Shown: positions 1-9,504, numbered from the stretch's first letter. The stretch is DNA of 64,000 nucleotides from Dictyobacter kobayashii (GCF_003967555.1 NZ_BIFS01000001.1:5704001-5768000); one strand, 5' to 3'. The notes: a model not told the origin generated them from the sequence alone. A program made the numbers and translations.

Positions 1-454
1 TGACGACGACATCAAAGCTATTATCCGCAAACGGCAGCGCTTCAGCGTCTCCCTGGAGGAAATGGAGCTTCTCGACCTGGTGATAGGTATTGCAGAACGC
101 CACCGCGTTTTCAGAGATGTCCAATCCTGTCATGGAGCGCGGCCGGAGGTAGCGGGTAATATATGATGCTCCGCCTCCACGCCCGCTACCTACCTCCAGC
201 ACATCACAATTGTTCAGCTCAACAGCACCCGCCACATGATGATACATCTGGATGCAATAGCGATTAATCTCATCACGGCCAGCCAGTGCTGGTGACTGTT
301 CTTTGTCCGTATGGGTGGGAGCGTAGCCAAGGTTCATAAAGACCATTAAAGCCTCTTTATCCAGGACCGATAGGTATTGAAACCAGTGTTTGATCAGGAA
401 GCGCCTGACATTGGGAGATAGATTACAGGCCATATCGAAGAGTTGAGCAATCAT
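1..454 (-). CDS. Class I SAM-dependent methyltransferase (3' end outside window)
   Basis: The gene is read leftward from an ATG at 454 and runs off the window edge, so only about 151 N-terminal residues are present. The glycine-rich SAM-binding motif LEVGSGRGGGASY is followed by the acidic motif GLDIS and later by GDAEALPFADNSFD, the usual order for a type-11 methyltransferase (motifs I, II and the post-II acidic loop). A ribosome site AGGAGATAT lies about 10 bases upstream. The long helical N-terminus before motif I resembles phthiotriol/sterol-type C- or O-methyltransferases, but the substrate cannot be told from this fragment. Confidence 0.85.
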   Translation of the reverse strand, partial: MIAQLFDMACNLSPNVRRFLIKHWFQYLSVLDKEALMVFMNLGYAPTHTDKEQSPALAGRDEINRYCIQMYHHVAGAVELNNCDVLEVGSGRGGGASYITRYLRPRSMTGLDISENAVAFCNTYHQVEKLHFLQGDAEALPFADNSFDVVV

Positions 455-812
455 CTTTTAAAAATATCTCCTAACTATATTATTGCTATAGATTCGCGAC
501 GCTGAGTGCTCAATGTCACGCTCACTCATTTGTTAGGAGTATAGTGCGCTTATGTCACGTAATTATGGCGAAATTGTGTTATTATGCCCTGTTATTGTGT
601 CGAATTTGTAACAAGGTTTCTGGCCTGAAAAGTTGTAAAAGCTGCTCGCTCAAACGGCACACGACGGTGGCACCTCGTCAGACTGGAGGCGCCACCTGAT
701 CTCGCCAATAGCGCGTAATGGTTCTGATGGGCAGGGGGATACTGCGGTGAAAAACGGCGGGTGTGTTTCACCAGGGCTGTGTCAGAACTGATTGTGAGGC
801 TGGCGCTGGCCG
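455..812. other. Intergenic region with a terminator-like hairpin
   Basis: No gene was found here. An imperfect inverted repeat with 11-bp arms (666-676 and 686-696, one mismatch) can form a GC-rich hairpin downstream of the leftward gene ending at 813. No clear T tract follows, so termination is only a suggestion. The stretch 455-600 is AT-rich and presumably holds the methyltransferase promoter; no convincing -35/-10 pair was picked out. Confidence 0.4.
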
Positions 813-1883
813 CTAGACCCAGTGGGGACGATAGCGCAACAGGGCGCCCACGCCTCCCATTTCCTGGAGAATGGGATGGCCCATGACAACCTCGACCTGG
901 GCACCTGTATTGGCCGCCCGGCGCACAAGTTCGCTGCGCAGCTTTTCGTCTAATGAGGCATCGTTGGCCAGAATCAGAGTATCGGCCTGCCCATGTTCAA
1001 GCGCGTCGAGTGTTTCTTGCATCCCGCTTACCGCGAGCCCGTTGGCGCGTATTCTCTCCACAAGGTTGTCAGCCTGGTCGTGCGATGATTCCCTTTCCAT
1101 ATATTCCATGACCGGCCTGATCTCATCATGAACCTCGCGCAGCGGTGTGCGGATATCAAGGTTCAGTATCTCTTCGTGCACCATTGGCTCTAGCGTGTTG
1201 GAAAGCTCCTGGTGCAAGAGGGGGATGGCCACCGCATCACCAGCCAGAATGACGCGCCGTGCGCCCTCTTGCTGTACGAGTTCCTCGATTGCCGCCGCCG
1301 CCTCGCGCGCGAACGCTTTACGTTTATTCTCGACGCGCCGATGATAGCGAGCCTGGTTTAAGCAGTGAGCACTACGCTTGCCATAGCCGGCTGGCGAGTC
1401 GTCGGGTCCAGCCACCTCTTCCAGGAAGCCCTGGCGCGTCACAAAGAGGCGCGTCGTATTGGTATCAACCACCGCGGTCACGACCGTCTCCTGCTCGTCC
1501 AGCAGGTGGGCCAGTTGGAAGAGATCAGGATAGGGCTCGAACGCGATCTGGTTCTGAAATGGTACGCCAGTTTCCAGGGTTTCAAAGAGTCCATGCGCAT
1601 CGCAGGCGAAGATAGCCACTCCCTGCAGCCAGGGCTCAGCATGATTTTCAAGATAATGCTGTACTTTCTCTGCATCCTTGCGAAAGCCCTCCAGGGTAGG
1701 ATGACGAGGCAGCAGTGTTTTTTCGATCTCGCGCAAGCGGCTGCGTAGTTCAGTATCAGCTGTGCGTTTCCATGGCTGCTTACCGGACATATGCGGACTC
1801 ATATCCAGGTAGATACTCAGTACATAGGCTCCATCAGGCTCAAAAGACGCGAGTTTATGGAACAGTTCTTTAGCAGTTTGCAT
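813..1883 (-). CDS. eRF1-like (baeRF/Vms1-like) family protein
   Basis: This is a 356-residue soluble protein with the layout of the bacterial eRF1-related families (baeRF/VLRF1): an N-terminal alpha/beta region (about 1-125), a central RNase-H-like domain (VVTAVVDTNTTRLFVT at about 133-149), a basic helix rich in Arg/Lys/His (YGKRSAHCLNQARYHRR, about 167-183) and a C-terminal L7Ae-like segment (GARRVILAGD onward). Related proteins are thought to act on stalled ribosomes or peptidyl-tRNA; that role is inferred from the family. The classical GGQ loop is absent. It stands alone, divergent from the MerR gene. Confidence 0.6.
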   Translation of the reverse strand: MQTAKELFHKLASFEPDGAYVLSIYLDMSPHMSGKQPWKRTADTELRSRLREIEKTLLPRHPTLEGFRKDAEKVQHYLENHAEPWLQGVAIFACDAHGLFETLETGVPFQNQIAFEPYPDLFQLAHLLDEQETVVTAVVDTNTTRLFVTRQGFLEEVAGPDDSPAGYGKRSAHCLNQARYHRRVENKRKAFAREAAAAIEELVQQEGARRVILAGDAVAIPLLHQELSNTLEPMVHEEILNLDIRTPLREVHDEIRPVMEYMERESSHDQADNLVERIRANGLAVSGMQETLDALEHGQADTLILANDASLDEKLRSELVRRAANTGAQVEVVMGHPILQEMGGVGALLRYRPHWV

Positions 1884-2043
1884 ATCTATCTCCTTCTGAA
1901 GACAAGCTTACTCGTGCCACTTCCACCCCACCTTAATAAAACGTTGACTATGGATAGAATGTAGCTCTGCCAATCTTTGTAAGCCGATGATTTGCCAATG
2001 ACATCAATTATGTGGTTTTCCCTAAAATTGGCCTGTTTCTCCC

Positions 2044-2074
2044 TTGACTTAGAGTTAACTCTAACATTTATACT
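2044..2074 (+). promoter_or_regulatory. MerR-type promoter with 19-bp spacer and operator palindrome
   Basis: The -35 TTGACT (2044-2049) and -10 TATACT (2069-2074) are separated by 19 bp, the overlong spacing of MerR-family promoters that are activated by DNA untwisting. A perfect 16-bp palindrome, TTAGAGTTAACTCTAA (2049-2064), fills the spacer. The ribosome site AAGGAGG (2092-2098) sits 8 bases before the merR ATG at 2107. The regulator therefore very probably controls its own two-gene operon. Confidence 0.85.
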
Positions 2075-2106
2075 TCTTTCTAGAACGAGATAAGGAGGCG
2101 CCACCT

Positions 2107-2559
2107 ATGTATCTCACCATGCAAGAGGTTGCTGAGCTGACGGGCATATCGGCATATACGATTCGCTTCTACGAGAAGAGCGGTATCTTGCCCAGGATTG
2201 AACGCAGTGAGAGCGGCATCCGCCGCTTTAGTGAGGCCGATGTGGCCTGTCTGCGCTATATTGCTGATTTCAAGAAGACCGGCATGGCCCTGGAAGATAT
2301 CGCCCCATTGATTGCAGAAATTTCACGCTACGGCTGTATTCTGAATAAATATGAGCAGGGCGAGGCAACCGAACAATCTGTCATCAAACGTTATCAACTC
2401 CTCCGCGAGCAGCAGCAGCGGCTGCTTGAGCAACGCGAAAATCTTGATCGTATGCTGGCCGAGGTTGGCCGCAAACTTGAGCGTTATGAGCGCCACTTCG
2501 CCGCCCAGTCGGCGCTGGCAGCCAGCGGGGCGAGTGCTAAGGAAAGTATAGAGAGATAG
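2107..2559 (+). CDS. MerR family transcriptional regulator
   Basis: A 150-residue protein with an N-terminal MerR winged helix-turn-helix (MQEVAELTGISAYTIRFYEKSGIL, residues about 4-27, shown here in part as the TIRFYEKSGIL signature), a second wing (GIRRFSEADVACLRYI) and a coiled-coil dimerisation helix (about 85-135, with consecutive Gln/Arg/Leu). One cysteine lies near residue 78 (RYGCILNKY), not the Cys set of metal-sensing MerR proteins, so a redox- or drug-type sensor of the NolA/YyaN kind is likelier. It overlaps nothing and is followed one base later by the oxidoreductase start, so the two are co-transcribed and probably translationally coupled. Confidence 0.93.
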   Translation: MYLTMQEVAELTGISAYTIRFYEKSGILPRIERSESGIRRFSEADVACLRYIADFKKTGMALEDIAPLIAEISRYGCILNKYEQGEATEQSVIKRYQLLREQQQRLLEQRENLDRMLAEVGRKLERYERHFAAQSALAASGASAKESIER

Positions 2560-2560
2560 T

Positions 2561-3558
2561 ATGCATCAGACACAAACCATGCGCGCAGTCGCGGTATCCC
2601 ATTTTGGTGGGCCAGAGGTCCTTGAGGTCCATGAGTTTCCTGTTCCTCAGCCAGAGGCGGGAGAAGTATTGATAAAAGTTGCCTACGCAGGCGTCAACTA
2701 TGCCGAATTGATGGCCCGGCGTGGAGATTATCATGCCCAGCCAACCCCATTTATTCCTGGCTATGAGGTCTCAGGTACGATTGCGGCGGTCGGGCGGATG
2801 TGGAAGGCTTCCACAGCGGACAGCCAGTTGCCGCGCTGACAATACGTGGCGGCTACGCGGAATATGCAACGGCCCAGGCCATCCTCACTTTCCCATTGGA
2901 TAGCGCTGAGGGAGCTGTTGACATGGAGCAGGCCGCGGCCTTTCCCGCCGTCGCTCCAACGGCCTATGATCTGCTGGCCAACGCGGCCCGTATGCGTCCC
3001 GGGGATAGCGTGCTGGTGCATGCTGCCTCTGGTGGAGTAGGTATCGCGGCCGGACAGATTGCCCGTGCCCTGGGGGCCAGCCTTGTCCTGGGTACGGCCA
3101 GTAGCGAAAGCAAAGCCGCCTACGCGCGCCAATTTGGCTATGACCATGTCTTTTTGACGACAGACTTTGAGCAAGCCGTAATGGAGATCACGGCTGGTCG
3201 CGGGGTTGATATCGCCCTGGATGCGCGTGGAGAGCCAACGCGCAGCCAGAACCTGACCGTGTTGGCCCCCTTTGGACGACTGATTGTCTTTGGTGACGCC
3301 GGCAATAATCCAGAGCAGCCAATTTCTCCCAGCAATCTCTGGAAAGCCAATAAGGGCGTCATCGGCTACAGCATTACCTCGCTCAGCCAGACCGCGCCAC
3401 AACTGGTTGCAGAGACAGTACAGCACGTCCTCCGCTTAATGGCACAAGGAGCGCTAAAGATTGATGTCTCCAGCGTCCTCCCATTGGAACAGGCCGCGGA
3501 AGCCCACCGGAGCATCGAAGCCCGTACCAACCTTGGCAAGCTTCTCCTAAAAGTCTAG
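2561..3558 (+). CDS. Zinc-type alcohol dehydrogenase / NADPH:quinone oxidoreductase (frameshifted)
   Basis: The product is a medium-chain dehydrogenase/reductase of the quinone oxidoreductase branch: N-terminal GroES-like fold (AVAVSHFGGPEVLEV, FIPGYEVSGTIAAVG) and Rossmann domain (VLVHAASGGVGIAAGQIA). It lacks the structural zinc cysteines, as expected of the QOR branch. The reading frame breaks at 2792-2794 (GGG): frame one ends at 2839 and frame two carries on to 3558. Adding one G gives ...AAVGADVEGFHSG... and a 332-residue protein of normal family length. It is encoded one base after merR and is the likely target of that regulator, perhaps for quinone or electrophile stress. Confidence 0.85.
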
Positions 3559-3944
3559 TTCACTTAACGCAAAAAGATTAATAAAAACAATAAGAACGAT
3601 GACCTGTCCGTGAGGGGCTTGCCCCCAATACATTTCATTTAAGAATTAAACAATACATCGGACGCAACAATGATAACGATCAGTACGTGCGGGGCTTGCC
3701 CCCACTTCCTTCGTTCCTGCCCGAAAAACAACAATAATAATGCGATGCGCTTAAATAATAGCCGCAAAATCTCTTCTTGTTGCTTTTTCGAGCGGGAAGA
3801 TTAAAAGCGGGGGCAAGCCCCGCACGTACTGATCGTTATTATTGTTGCATTCATTTCTATGAAGCATTAATTGAAATATATTGGGGCAATTCCCACACGG
3901 ACAGGTTATTGTTTTTGTTGCGTTTCTCGTTTGGAGAGGTGCTG
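3559..3944. repeat. Intergenic cluster of GC-hairpin / ACGTAC repeats
   Basis: Three copies of the window's commonest repeat lie here: a core such as GCGGGGGCAAGCCCCGC followed by ACGTAC and a GATCGTTATTATTGTTG tail. The copy at about 3694-3718 is inverted relative to that at about 3806-3832, so together they form a long imperfect inverted repeat around 3690-3850. A degenerate copy is at about 3611-3628. No coding sequence is credible. Confidence 0.8.
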
Positions 3945-4190
3945 TCAGGACATGATACGTTTGAAGAAGAGATAGCTGGTCCCTGCCCTGGACTCATCGA
4001 CAGAAATGCTTATGGTACCTGTCATCTCCCAATGATTGGCACCTAGCTGGCCCAAAAATGTATTCAGGTCTAGCTTCTTCCAGTTTTGGAGTTCCTGCCC
4101 ATTGACGGCTTTTGGATGAAGCTCTTTATAATCGAGGATCTCTGGTGCAACGAGAACCGTCAAATATTCCCACTGAGGACTTGATGACAT
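3945..4190 (-). CDS. DUF4177-like small protein
   Basis: About 81 residues if started at the ATG at 4190, which has AAGGAG six bases upstream; the ATG ten codons earlier has no such site. The N-terminal strand QWEYLTVLV and the later LNTFLGQLGANHWEMTGTIS match the pattern of small DUF4177-type proteins, in which a helix with a LNxLGxxGWE-like motif follows a WEY/YKV strand. The function of that family is unknown. No close partner gene is evident: the lactonase-like gene to the right is more than 200 bases upstream and carries its own ribosome site. Confidence 0.6.
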   Translation of the reverse strand: MSSSPQWEYLTVLVAPEILDYKELHPKAVNGQELQNWKKLDLNTFLGQLGANHWEMTGTISISVDESRAGTSYLFFKRIMS

Positions 4191-4438
4191 ACCACTCTCC
4201 TTTTCTTGCTTACAAGCCATCCTGGCTCCGCCTTAACGCAGTCAACCCTGCTTCCTTTATTCTCTCATATTTCTTTCTTAGAACGCAAATTAGTATTATA
4301 TGTGTCTTTTCGTAGCATTAAATAAGTAGAGACAAATAATAAATAAAGATTATTATTTTGCCTCTATCAAGGTAACGCAATCTTAAAAAAACATTGAGGA
4401 GACTGCTGAGTTATGAGCGTGCTAAAGAAAGCGTGTCC

Positions 4439-5158
4439 TCATGCGTAGTAATCAGGAGCTTTTTTGAGGGCGGGCCAATGATCTTCGTCGTGGCCGAAGA
4501 CGGTCAGGGAGACCTGTTCGCGCTGGACGAGATTGAAGAGCTTGCGAGCGCTGACGAGGGCCTGGGCCGGGTCCAGATCTACACCGTTTTCGTATAGGCG
4601 TGTCTCTGGATCGAGGTCGCTGGCCATAGCGGCGGCATCAATGGCGAGCAGGACCGGGCCGGTTTCTGGCAGACGAACCAGCACCGCCTGGTGGCCGGGA
4701 ACATGGCCACTGGTCTCGATCAGATCTACACCAGGCACCAGCTCAACATCGCCCTCGACGAGTCGGTAGCGCAGGTCCGGGTGGTCCCAGTGGGAACGCG
4801 TTAGCTGGAAACGCGAAGCCGTACTGGCGTGCGCAAACTCATAGTGCGCGCGCTGCACAATCAGTTCTGACCAACGAAAGGCATCATGATTGCCCGCATG
4901 ATCGGGGTCAAAATGGGTGCAGACCAGTATGTCGATATCCTGCGGCGTAAGGTTGATGGTGGCCAGTTGCTCGACAACAGAGAATATCTGTAAGTCTTGA
5001 TGGCCATTGGGAGTAAAGGAGCCATCCAGGGGAACGCCCGTATCGACCAGGATATTTTTATGGTCGCTCGTCTGAATGAGATATCCTGGAACCGGCGATC
5101 CCACTGTATTTATCGCCAACTGTAAGAGATAGAGCCGTGTGGGATATGTTGTTGTCAT
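4439..5158 (-). CDS. MBL-fold hydrolase, N-acyl-homoserine-lactonase-like
   Basis: A 239-residue single-domain metallo-beta-lactamase fold. The N-terminus (YLLQLAINTVGSPVPGYLIQT, partly shown) leading to ILVDTGVP is typical of AiiA/AttM-like lactonases. The metal motif reads THFDPDHAGNH, so the second His of the canonical HxHxDH is Asp; further ligands are seen in SGHVPGHQ, LAIDAA and the C-terminal FGHDEDHW. The ribosome site AGGAAGG is 10 bases before the ATG. Lactone hydrolysis is inferred from the family; quorum-signal degradation specifically is not shown. Confidence 0.75.
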   Translation of the reverse strand: MTTTYPTRLYLLQLAINTVGSPVPGYLIQTSDHKNILVDTGVPLDGSFTPNGHQDLQIFSVVEQLATINLTPQDIDILVCTHFDPDHAGNHDAFRWSELIVQRAHYEFAHASTASRFQLTRSHWDHPDLRYRLVEGDVELVPGVDLIETSGHVPGHQAVLVRLPETGPVLLAIDAAAMASDLDPETRLYENGVDLDPAQALVSARKLFNLVQREQVSLTVFGHDEDHWPALKKAPDYYA

Positions 5159-5201
5159 GATTTTTTGCCTTCCTCTTTTTTGAGAGACCGCGGTATATGT
5201 T

Positions 5202-5933
5202 TTAGTGTGGGATGTTCGGATAGTGTTGGATTAACATTTCTAGTACCCAGATAATGGGTGTGACGGCGCTGTACAGGAATAGATAAAAGGCCAGCAGGAA
5301 AATAGTGAAGAGGGTGGAGAAGAGCAGCAGGTTGCGTGCCTTCTGCGGATCTTTAAGTTCCTTTATGACCTGTCTGACCAGCCCGAGCGGGTTGGTTAGT
5401 ACATCCCAGCTATTGAAGCGCAGGAAGCGACCAATGTAGATACCCACATTGGAAAGGAAAAGATAGACCACAAAGATCACCCAGGCAAAAACTGGTGGCA
5501 GATAGAGATCCAGCATGCGGTGAATCAGGAGTAGCGAGAAGCTTCCCAGCAGCACGCCGCAGAGGGCCAGCGACAGGATGACGATCGTGTCAAACCAGAA
5601 TGGAACGTTATTGACCTCTTCTTTGAGGTGGTGAAACTCGGTGACCAGGTAGGTTGAATTGGGAAAGAAGACAAACCAGATACATAAGAGCACGATTACC
5701 AGCCAGGGCTGCGAGGCCATGGTAACCAGAAAGAAAAATAGTGCAACGCTGACACAAACGATGGGTATCCAGGCCAGAAAGAGATTGAGCAGCATGGGTT
5801 TGTAGAGTGGGTAGGGATAGATCCTAGCACGCGCAAATAGCAGGCCGACGGTCAAAATGGAGAAGAGGATTACACTCCCCAGCATCGGCACAAGCAGTGC
5901 CGTCGTAACAATCAATTCAAAATGTTGATTCAT
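5202..5933 (-). CDS. DUF1361 multi-pass membrane protein
   Basis: A 243-residue very hydrophobic protein with about seven membrane segments. The DUF1361 hallmarks are present: NLFLAWIP after the second segment, FFPNSTYLVTEFHHL (about 88-103), a WFDT loop, and GIYIGRFLRFNSWD before the last two segments. No enzymatic role is known for the family. It is 43 bases upstream of the lactonase-like gene on the same strand and may be co-transcribed with it. Confidence 0.85.
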   Translation of the reverse strand: MNQHFELIVTTALLVPMLGSVILFSILTVGLLFARARIYPYPLYKPMLLNLFLAWIPIVCVSVALFFFLVTMASQPWLVIVLLCIWFVFFPNSTYLVTEFHHLKEEVNNVPFWFDTIVILSLALCGVLLGSFSLLLIHRMLDLYLPPVFAWVIFVVYLFLSNVGIYIGRFLRFNSWDVLTNPLGLVRQVIKELKDPQKARNLLLFSTLFTIFLLAFYLFLYSAVTPIIWVLEMLIQHYPNIPH

Positions 5934-6045
5934 TGTAAAAATTTCTCTATTTACGATACTAAAGACACAGCAATTCTAAGATATTATAACATGCATATGC
6001 TTAAATTAATATAGATAATGCGTAAGAATGCTGCCTGATATGATT

Positions 6046-7275
6046 CGCGTGGACCTGTGAGGAGCGAGGGTGTAAGTGGTTGCCTGTAAATAAAAGGAAA
6101 ACGAAAAAAGCCTGCATCGAAAGCAACAATAAAAACGATCTGTACGTGCGGGGCTTGTCCCCGCTTTTAACCTTCCCGCTCGAAAAAGCAACAATAGGAG
6201 ATCTTGCAGCTATTTGGTTGAGCGCATAGCGTTATTATTGTTGCTTTTTCATGCGGGAACAGGAAAAGCGGGGGCAAGCCCCGCACGTACAATTTATTAT
6301 TATTATTGTTGATTTTTCATGCGGGAACAGGAAAAGCGGGGGCAAGCCCCGCACGTACAATTTATTATTATTATTGTTGATTTTTTATACAGGAACGGGA
6401 AAAGCGGGGGAAATCCTCATAGGCGCGTGGACCTGTGAGGAGCGAAGGTGTAAGTGGTTGCCTGTAAATAAAAGGAAAATGAAAAAAGCCTGCATCGAAA
6501 GCAACAATAAAAACGATCAGTACGTGCGGGGCTTGCCCCGCTTTTAACCTTCCCGCTCGAAAAAGCAACAATAGGAGATCTTGCAGCTATTTGGTTGAGC
6601 GCATAGCGTTATTATTGTTGATTTTTCATGCGGGAACGGGAAAAGCGGGGGCAAGCCCCGCACGTACAATTTATTATTATTATTGTTGATTTTTTATGCA
6701 GGAACGGGAAAAGCGGGGGCAAGCCCCAACGTACAATTTATTATTATTATTGTTGATTTTTTATGCAGGAACGGGAAAAGCGGGGCAAGCCCCAACGTAC
6801 AATTTATTATTATTATTGTTGATTTTTTATGCAGGAACGGGAAAAGCGGGGGAAATCCTCATAGGCGCGTGGACCTGTGAGGAGCGAAGGTGTAAGTGGT
6901 TGCCTGTAAATAAAAGGAAAATGAAAAAAGCCTGCATCGAAAGCAACAATAAAAACGATCTGTACGTGCGGGGCTTGTCCCCGCTTTTAACCTCCCCGCT
7001 CGAAAAAGCTGCAATAGGAGATCTTGCAGCTATTTGGTTGAGCGCATAGCGTTATTATTGTTGATTTTTCATGCGGGAACAGGAAAAGCGGGGAAAAGCC
7101 CCGCACGTACTGATCGTTATTATTGTTGCTTTTTTCAGACAGGAACGGGAAAAGCGGGGGCAAGCCCCGCACGTACTGATCGTTTTTATTGTTGCTTTTT
7201 TCAGACAGGAACGGGAAAAGCGGGGCAAGCCCCGCACGTACTGATCTTTATTATTGTTGCATTTTTATGCTTTTG
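6046..7275. repeat. Nested direct-repeat array (about 200-bp and 66-68-bp units)
   Basis: A long unit of about 200 bp starts three times (about 6046, 6424 and 6865), each beginning CGCGTGGACCTGTGAGGAGC and ending near GCGTTATTATTGTTG. Between and after these are short tandem units spaced 66-68 bp, each holding the hairpin core GCGGGGGCAAGCCCCGC plus ACGTAC (cores near 6268, 6336, 6404, 6644, 6712, 6779, 6846, 7088, 7154 and 7219). Some units have lost part of the core. All open frames here translate the repeat and are not credible genes. The array abuts the 3' end of the ABC transporter operon. Confidence 0.9.
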
Positions 7276-8343
7276 TTAGGGTGTGGGTCCGGAGACCGCT
7301 GGATCGCCTCCGTAGAGGAAGCAATTTGTCCAATGTCCGTTGCCGAGCTCGGTTCGCGGCGGGAAGGCCTGTTTGCAGATCGGCATGGCGTGGGGGCAGC
7401 GCGGATGGAAACGACAACCCGTTGGCGGCTTGATCAGGCTTGGAATCTCACCGCGGGCGGGTATTTTGCTGACCCCCTTTACGATCTTATTGGCCCGGCC
7501 AGGATTAGGTGCGGCCGAGATAAGGAGCTGGGTATAGGGATGCTTGGGCTGCTGGATTACTTCGTCGCTGGGACCTCCCTCAACGGTCTGACCGGCATAC
7601 ATGACCAGCGTACTTTCGGCGAAGTAGCGCGCGCTGGCGATGTCATGGGTGATAAAGAGCAGGGCTAGCTGCTCCTCGTCCTTGAGGCGCAAGAGCAGGT
7701 TGAGGATATCGAGGCGGATCGATACGTCGAGCATCGAGACCGGCTCATCGGCCAGCAGGACGCGTGGCTGGGCCGCCAGGGCACGGGCAATGGCGACACG
7801 CTGGCGCTGACCACCCGAGAGCTGGTGTGGATACTTCTCAATGAACTGTTCCGCTGGCGACAGGCTTACACGCTGCAGCAGGCTTATCACCCCGGCTTCA
7901 AGCTCATCCCGGTTAGTGGCATGGCGGTAAATCTGTAGCGGGCGCGCCAGGTGATAGCGAATATTGTGCACCGGGTTGAGCGACGCAAAGGGGTCCTGGA
8001 ACACCAGCTGCACATTGCGGCGATACTCTTTCAAGCTAAACTGCCGATTCACTATCCGACCCTGATACGACATCGTGCCCGAAGTTGGCTGATAGACGCG
8101 CGCCAGCATACGTGCCACCGTCGTCTTACCGCTACCGCTCTCCCCCACCAGCGCCAGCGCCCGGCCGGGATAGAGGGCCAGATTGGTATCCTCAACCGCC
8201 TTCACCGTCATCGCCTTGCTCCAGAAGCTCGCCTGGCGCAGCGGAAATTCCTTACGCAAGTGTTCGACCTCGATAATCGGTTGAGGATTCGGTCCCGCAG
8301 CGTCCTGGAACTGATCAGAGGTGTTAATATGCGGTGTACTCAT
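7276..8343 (-). CDS. Opp/Dpp-type ABC transporter ATP-binding protein (DppF-like)
   Basis: A 355-residue cytoplasmic ATPase: Walker A GESGSGKTT (about 67-75), Q-loop VFQDPFASLNP, ABC signature LSGGQRQRVAIARAL, Walker B VLLADEP, switch His in FITHDIASARYFAE, and the C-terminal Cys-containing extension GCRFHPRCPHAMPICKQ of oligopeptide/dipeptide ATPases. It is the last gene of a five-gene operon read leftward; its start overlaps the end of the second ATPase by 4 bases. With that ATPase it would energise import through the two permeases. Confidence 0.95.
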   Translation of the reverse strand: MSTPHINTSDQFQDAAGPNPQPIIEVEHLRKEFPLRQASFWSKAMTVKAVEDTNLALYPGRALALVGESGSGKTTVARMLARVYQPTSGTMSYQGRIVNRQFSLKEYRRNVQLVFQDPFASLNPVHNIRYHLARPLQIYRHATNRDELEAGVISLLQRVSLSPAEQFIEKYPHQLSGGQRQRVAIARALAAQPRVLLADEPVSMLDVSIRLDILNLLLRLKDEEQLALLFITHDIASARYFAESTLVMYAGQTVEGGPSDEVIQQPKHPYTQLLISAAPNPGRANKIVKGVSKIPARGEIPSLIKPPTGCRFHPRCPHAMPICKQAFPPRTELGNGHWTNCFLYGGDPAVSGPTP

Positions 8344-9468
8344 CGCACCGTGCTCCTTTTTTTAGCCAGCTCCTCGTAGCCGCGCGCAAAATTATCGTTA
8401 GTTGGTGTGCTCCTGGTGCCGGTCATAGCAGGATCGTAGAGGTGGCAGGCAACTGTCTGGGATGGATCATCAGGAACCGCGACCTTGAGCTCGGGCACTT
8501 TCATCTGGCAGGCGATAAACGCGGAAGGGCAGCGCTCGCGGAAGGGACAGCCCGAGGGGATATTGCGCAGATCGGGCGGCGAGCCAGGAATACCCGTCAT
8601 CCAGCGGCGCGGACCATCGATGGTCGGAAACGAGTTCATCAGGCCATAGGTATAGGGATGGCGCGGATGGTTGTAGATATCCTCCGGCATCGCAAACTCG
8701 ACCAGCTTACCCGCGTACATCACCGCGATCTTATCGCAGAGCTCAAGCAGTAGCGAGAGATCGTGGGTAATAAAGATCATCGAGGTCCCGATCTCTTTAC
8801 ATAGCGCACTCACCAGCTCAAGGATCTCACGCTGCACCACCACATCCAGGGCCGTCGTCGGCTCATCCATAATAATAAGTTCAGGATTCAAGGCCAGGGC
8901 GATCGCGATCACCACGCGCTGGCGCATGCCACCGGAGAGCTCATGAGGATAGCTATTCAGCCGATCGGGTGCGAACCACCTGTAAGAGCTCTTTGGCGCG
9001 CTTCTTGCGTGCCGCGGCATCCCATTCAGGCCGGTGGATATTGAAGACATCCATCAACTGGTTGCCGATCGTCATCACAGGATTAAGCGCATTCATCGCG
9101 CTCTGGAAGACCACCGAGAACTCATTCCAACGGAATAGCCGCAACTGCTCCTTATTCAGACTAAGCAGCTCGACGCATCCCTGCTGCTCATCCAGATAGC
9201 GTTGCAGGGCAGGGACGCGCAAACGGCCATCGTGTAGACCCGGATAATAAAAGATCTCGCCATCCGTCACCAGGGCCGGGGGGCGCAGGAGGCGAGCAAT
9301 CGCAAAGGCCAGCGTCGACTTGCCGCTACCACTCTCGCCCGCCAGGCCAAGAATCTCGCCCCGCTTAAGGGTAAAGCTAACGTCGCGTACAGCATGAACA
9401 TTGCCGTTGGACGCCAGGTAATCGACGTACACATTGCGCACATCGAGCAAGATATCATTTGTTTGCAT
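8340..9468 (-). CDS. Opp/Dpp-type ABC transporter ATP-binding protein (DppD-like, frameshifted)
   Basis: The first ATPase of the importer. The upstream frame (9468 to about 8975) holds Walker A GESGSGKST and the Q-loop VVFQSAMNALNPV; the downstream frame (to 8340) holds YPHELSGGMRQRV, Walker B LIIMDEP, FITHDLSLLLE and the Cys-rich tail SGCPFRERCPSAF. The break lies at about 8971-8976, between the Q-loop and the signature motif. Two missing bases (giving LLQVVGAPDRLNSY) or one extra base would join them into about 375 residues, the usual size. If the break were real the ATPase would be dead, since the signature is separated from the Walker A. Confidence 0.88.
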
Positions 9469-9504
9469 AAGGCAATTACTGCGTCTTTCTATAGTGTGCC
9501 GCGC

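Noticed and set aside
1886..2104. 72-residue minus-strand frame upstream of merR
   Set aside because: It lies across the MerR promoter and operator and has no family match; the regulatory reading is far stronger.
6251..7279. Open frames on both strands (for example 6251-6547, 6696-7049, 7034-7279) and a CRISPR-like periodicity
   Set aside because: The frames are translations of the repeat unit with no ribosome site or family match. The periodic units have no unique spacers; spacer and repeat are both conserved, so this is not CRISPR and no cas gene is near.
7189..7668. 159-residue plus-strand frame over the DppF-like gene
   Set aside because: Antisense shadow of a strongly conserved ATPase, starting inside a repeat.
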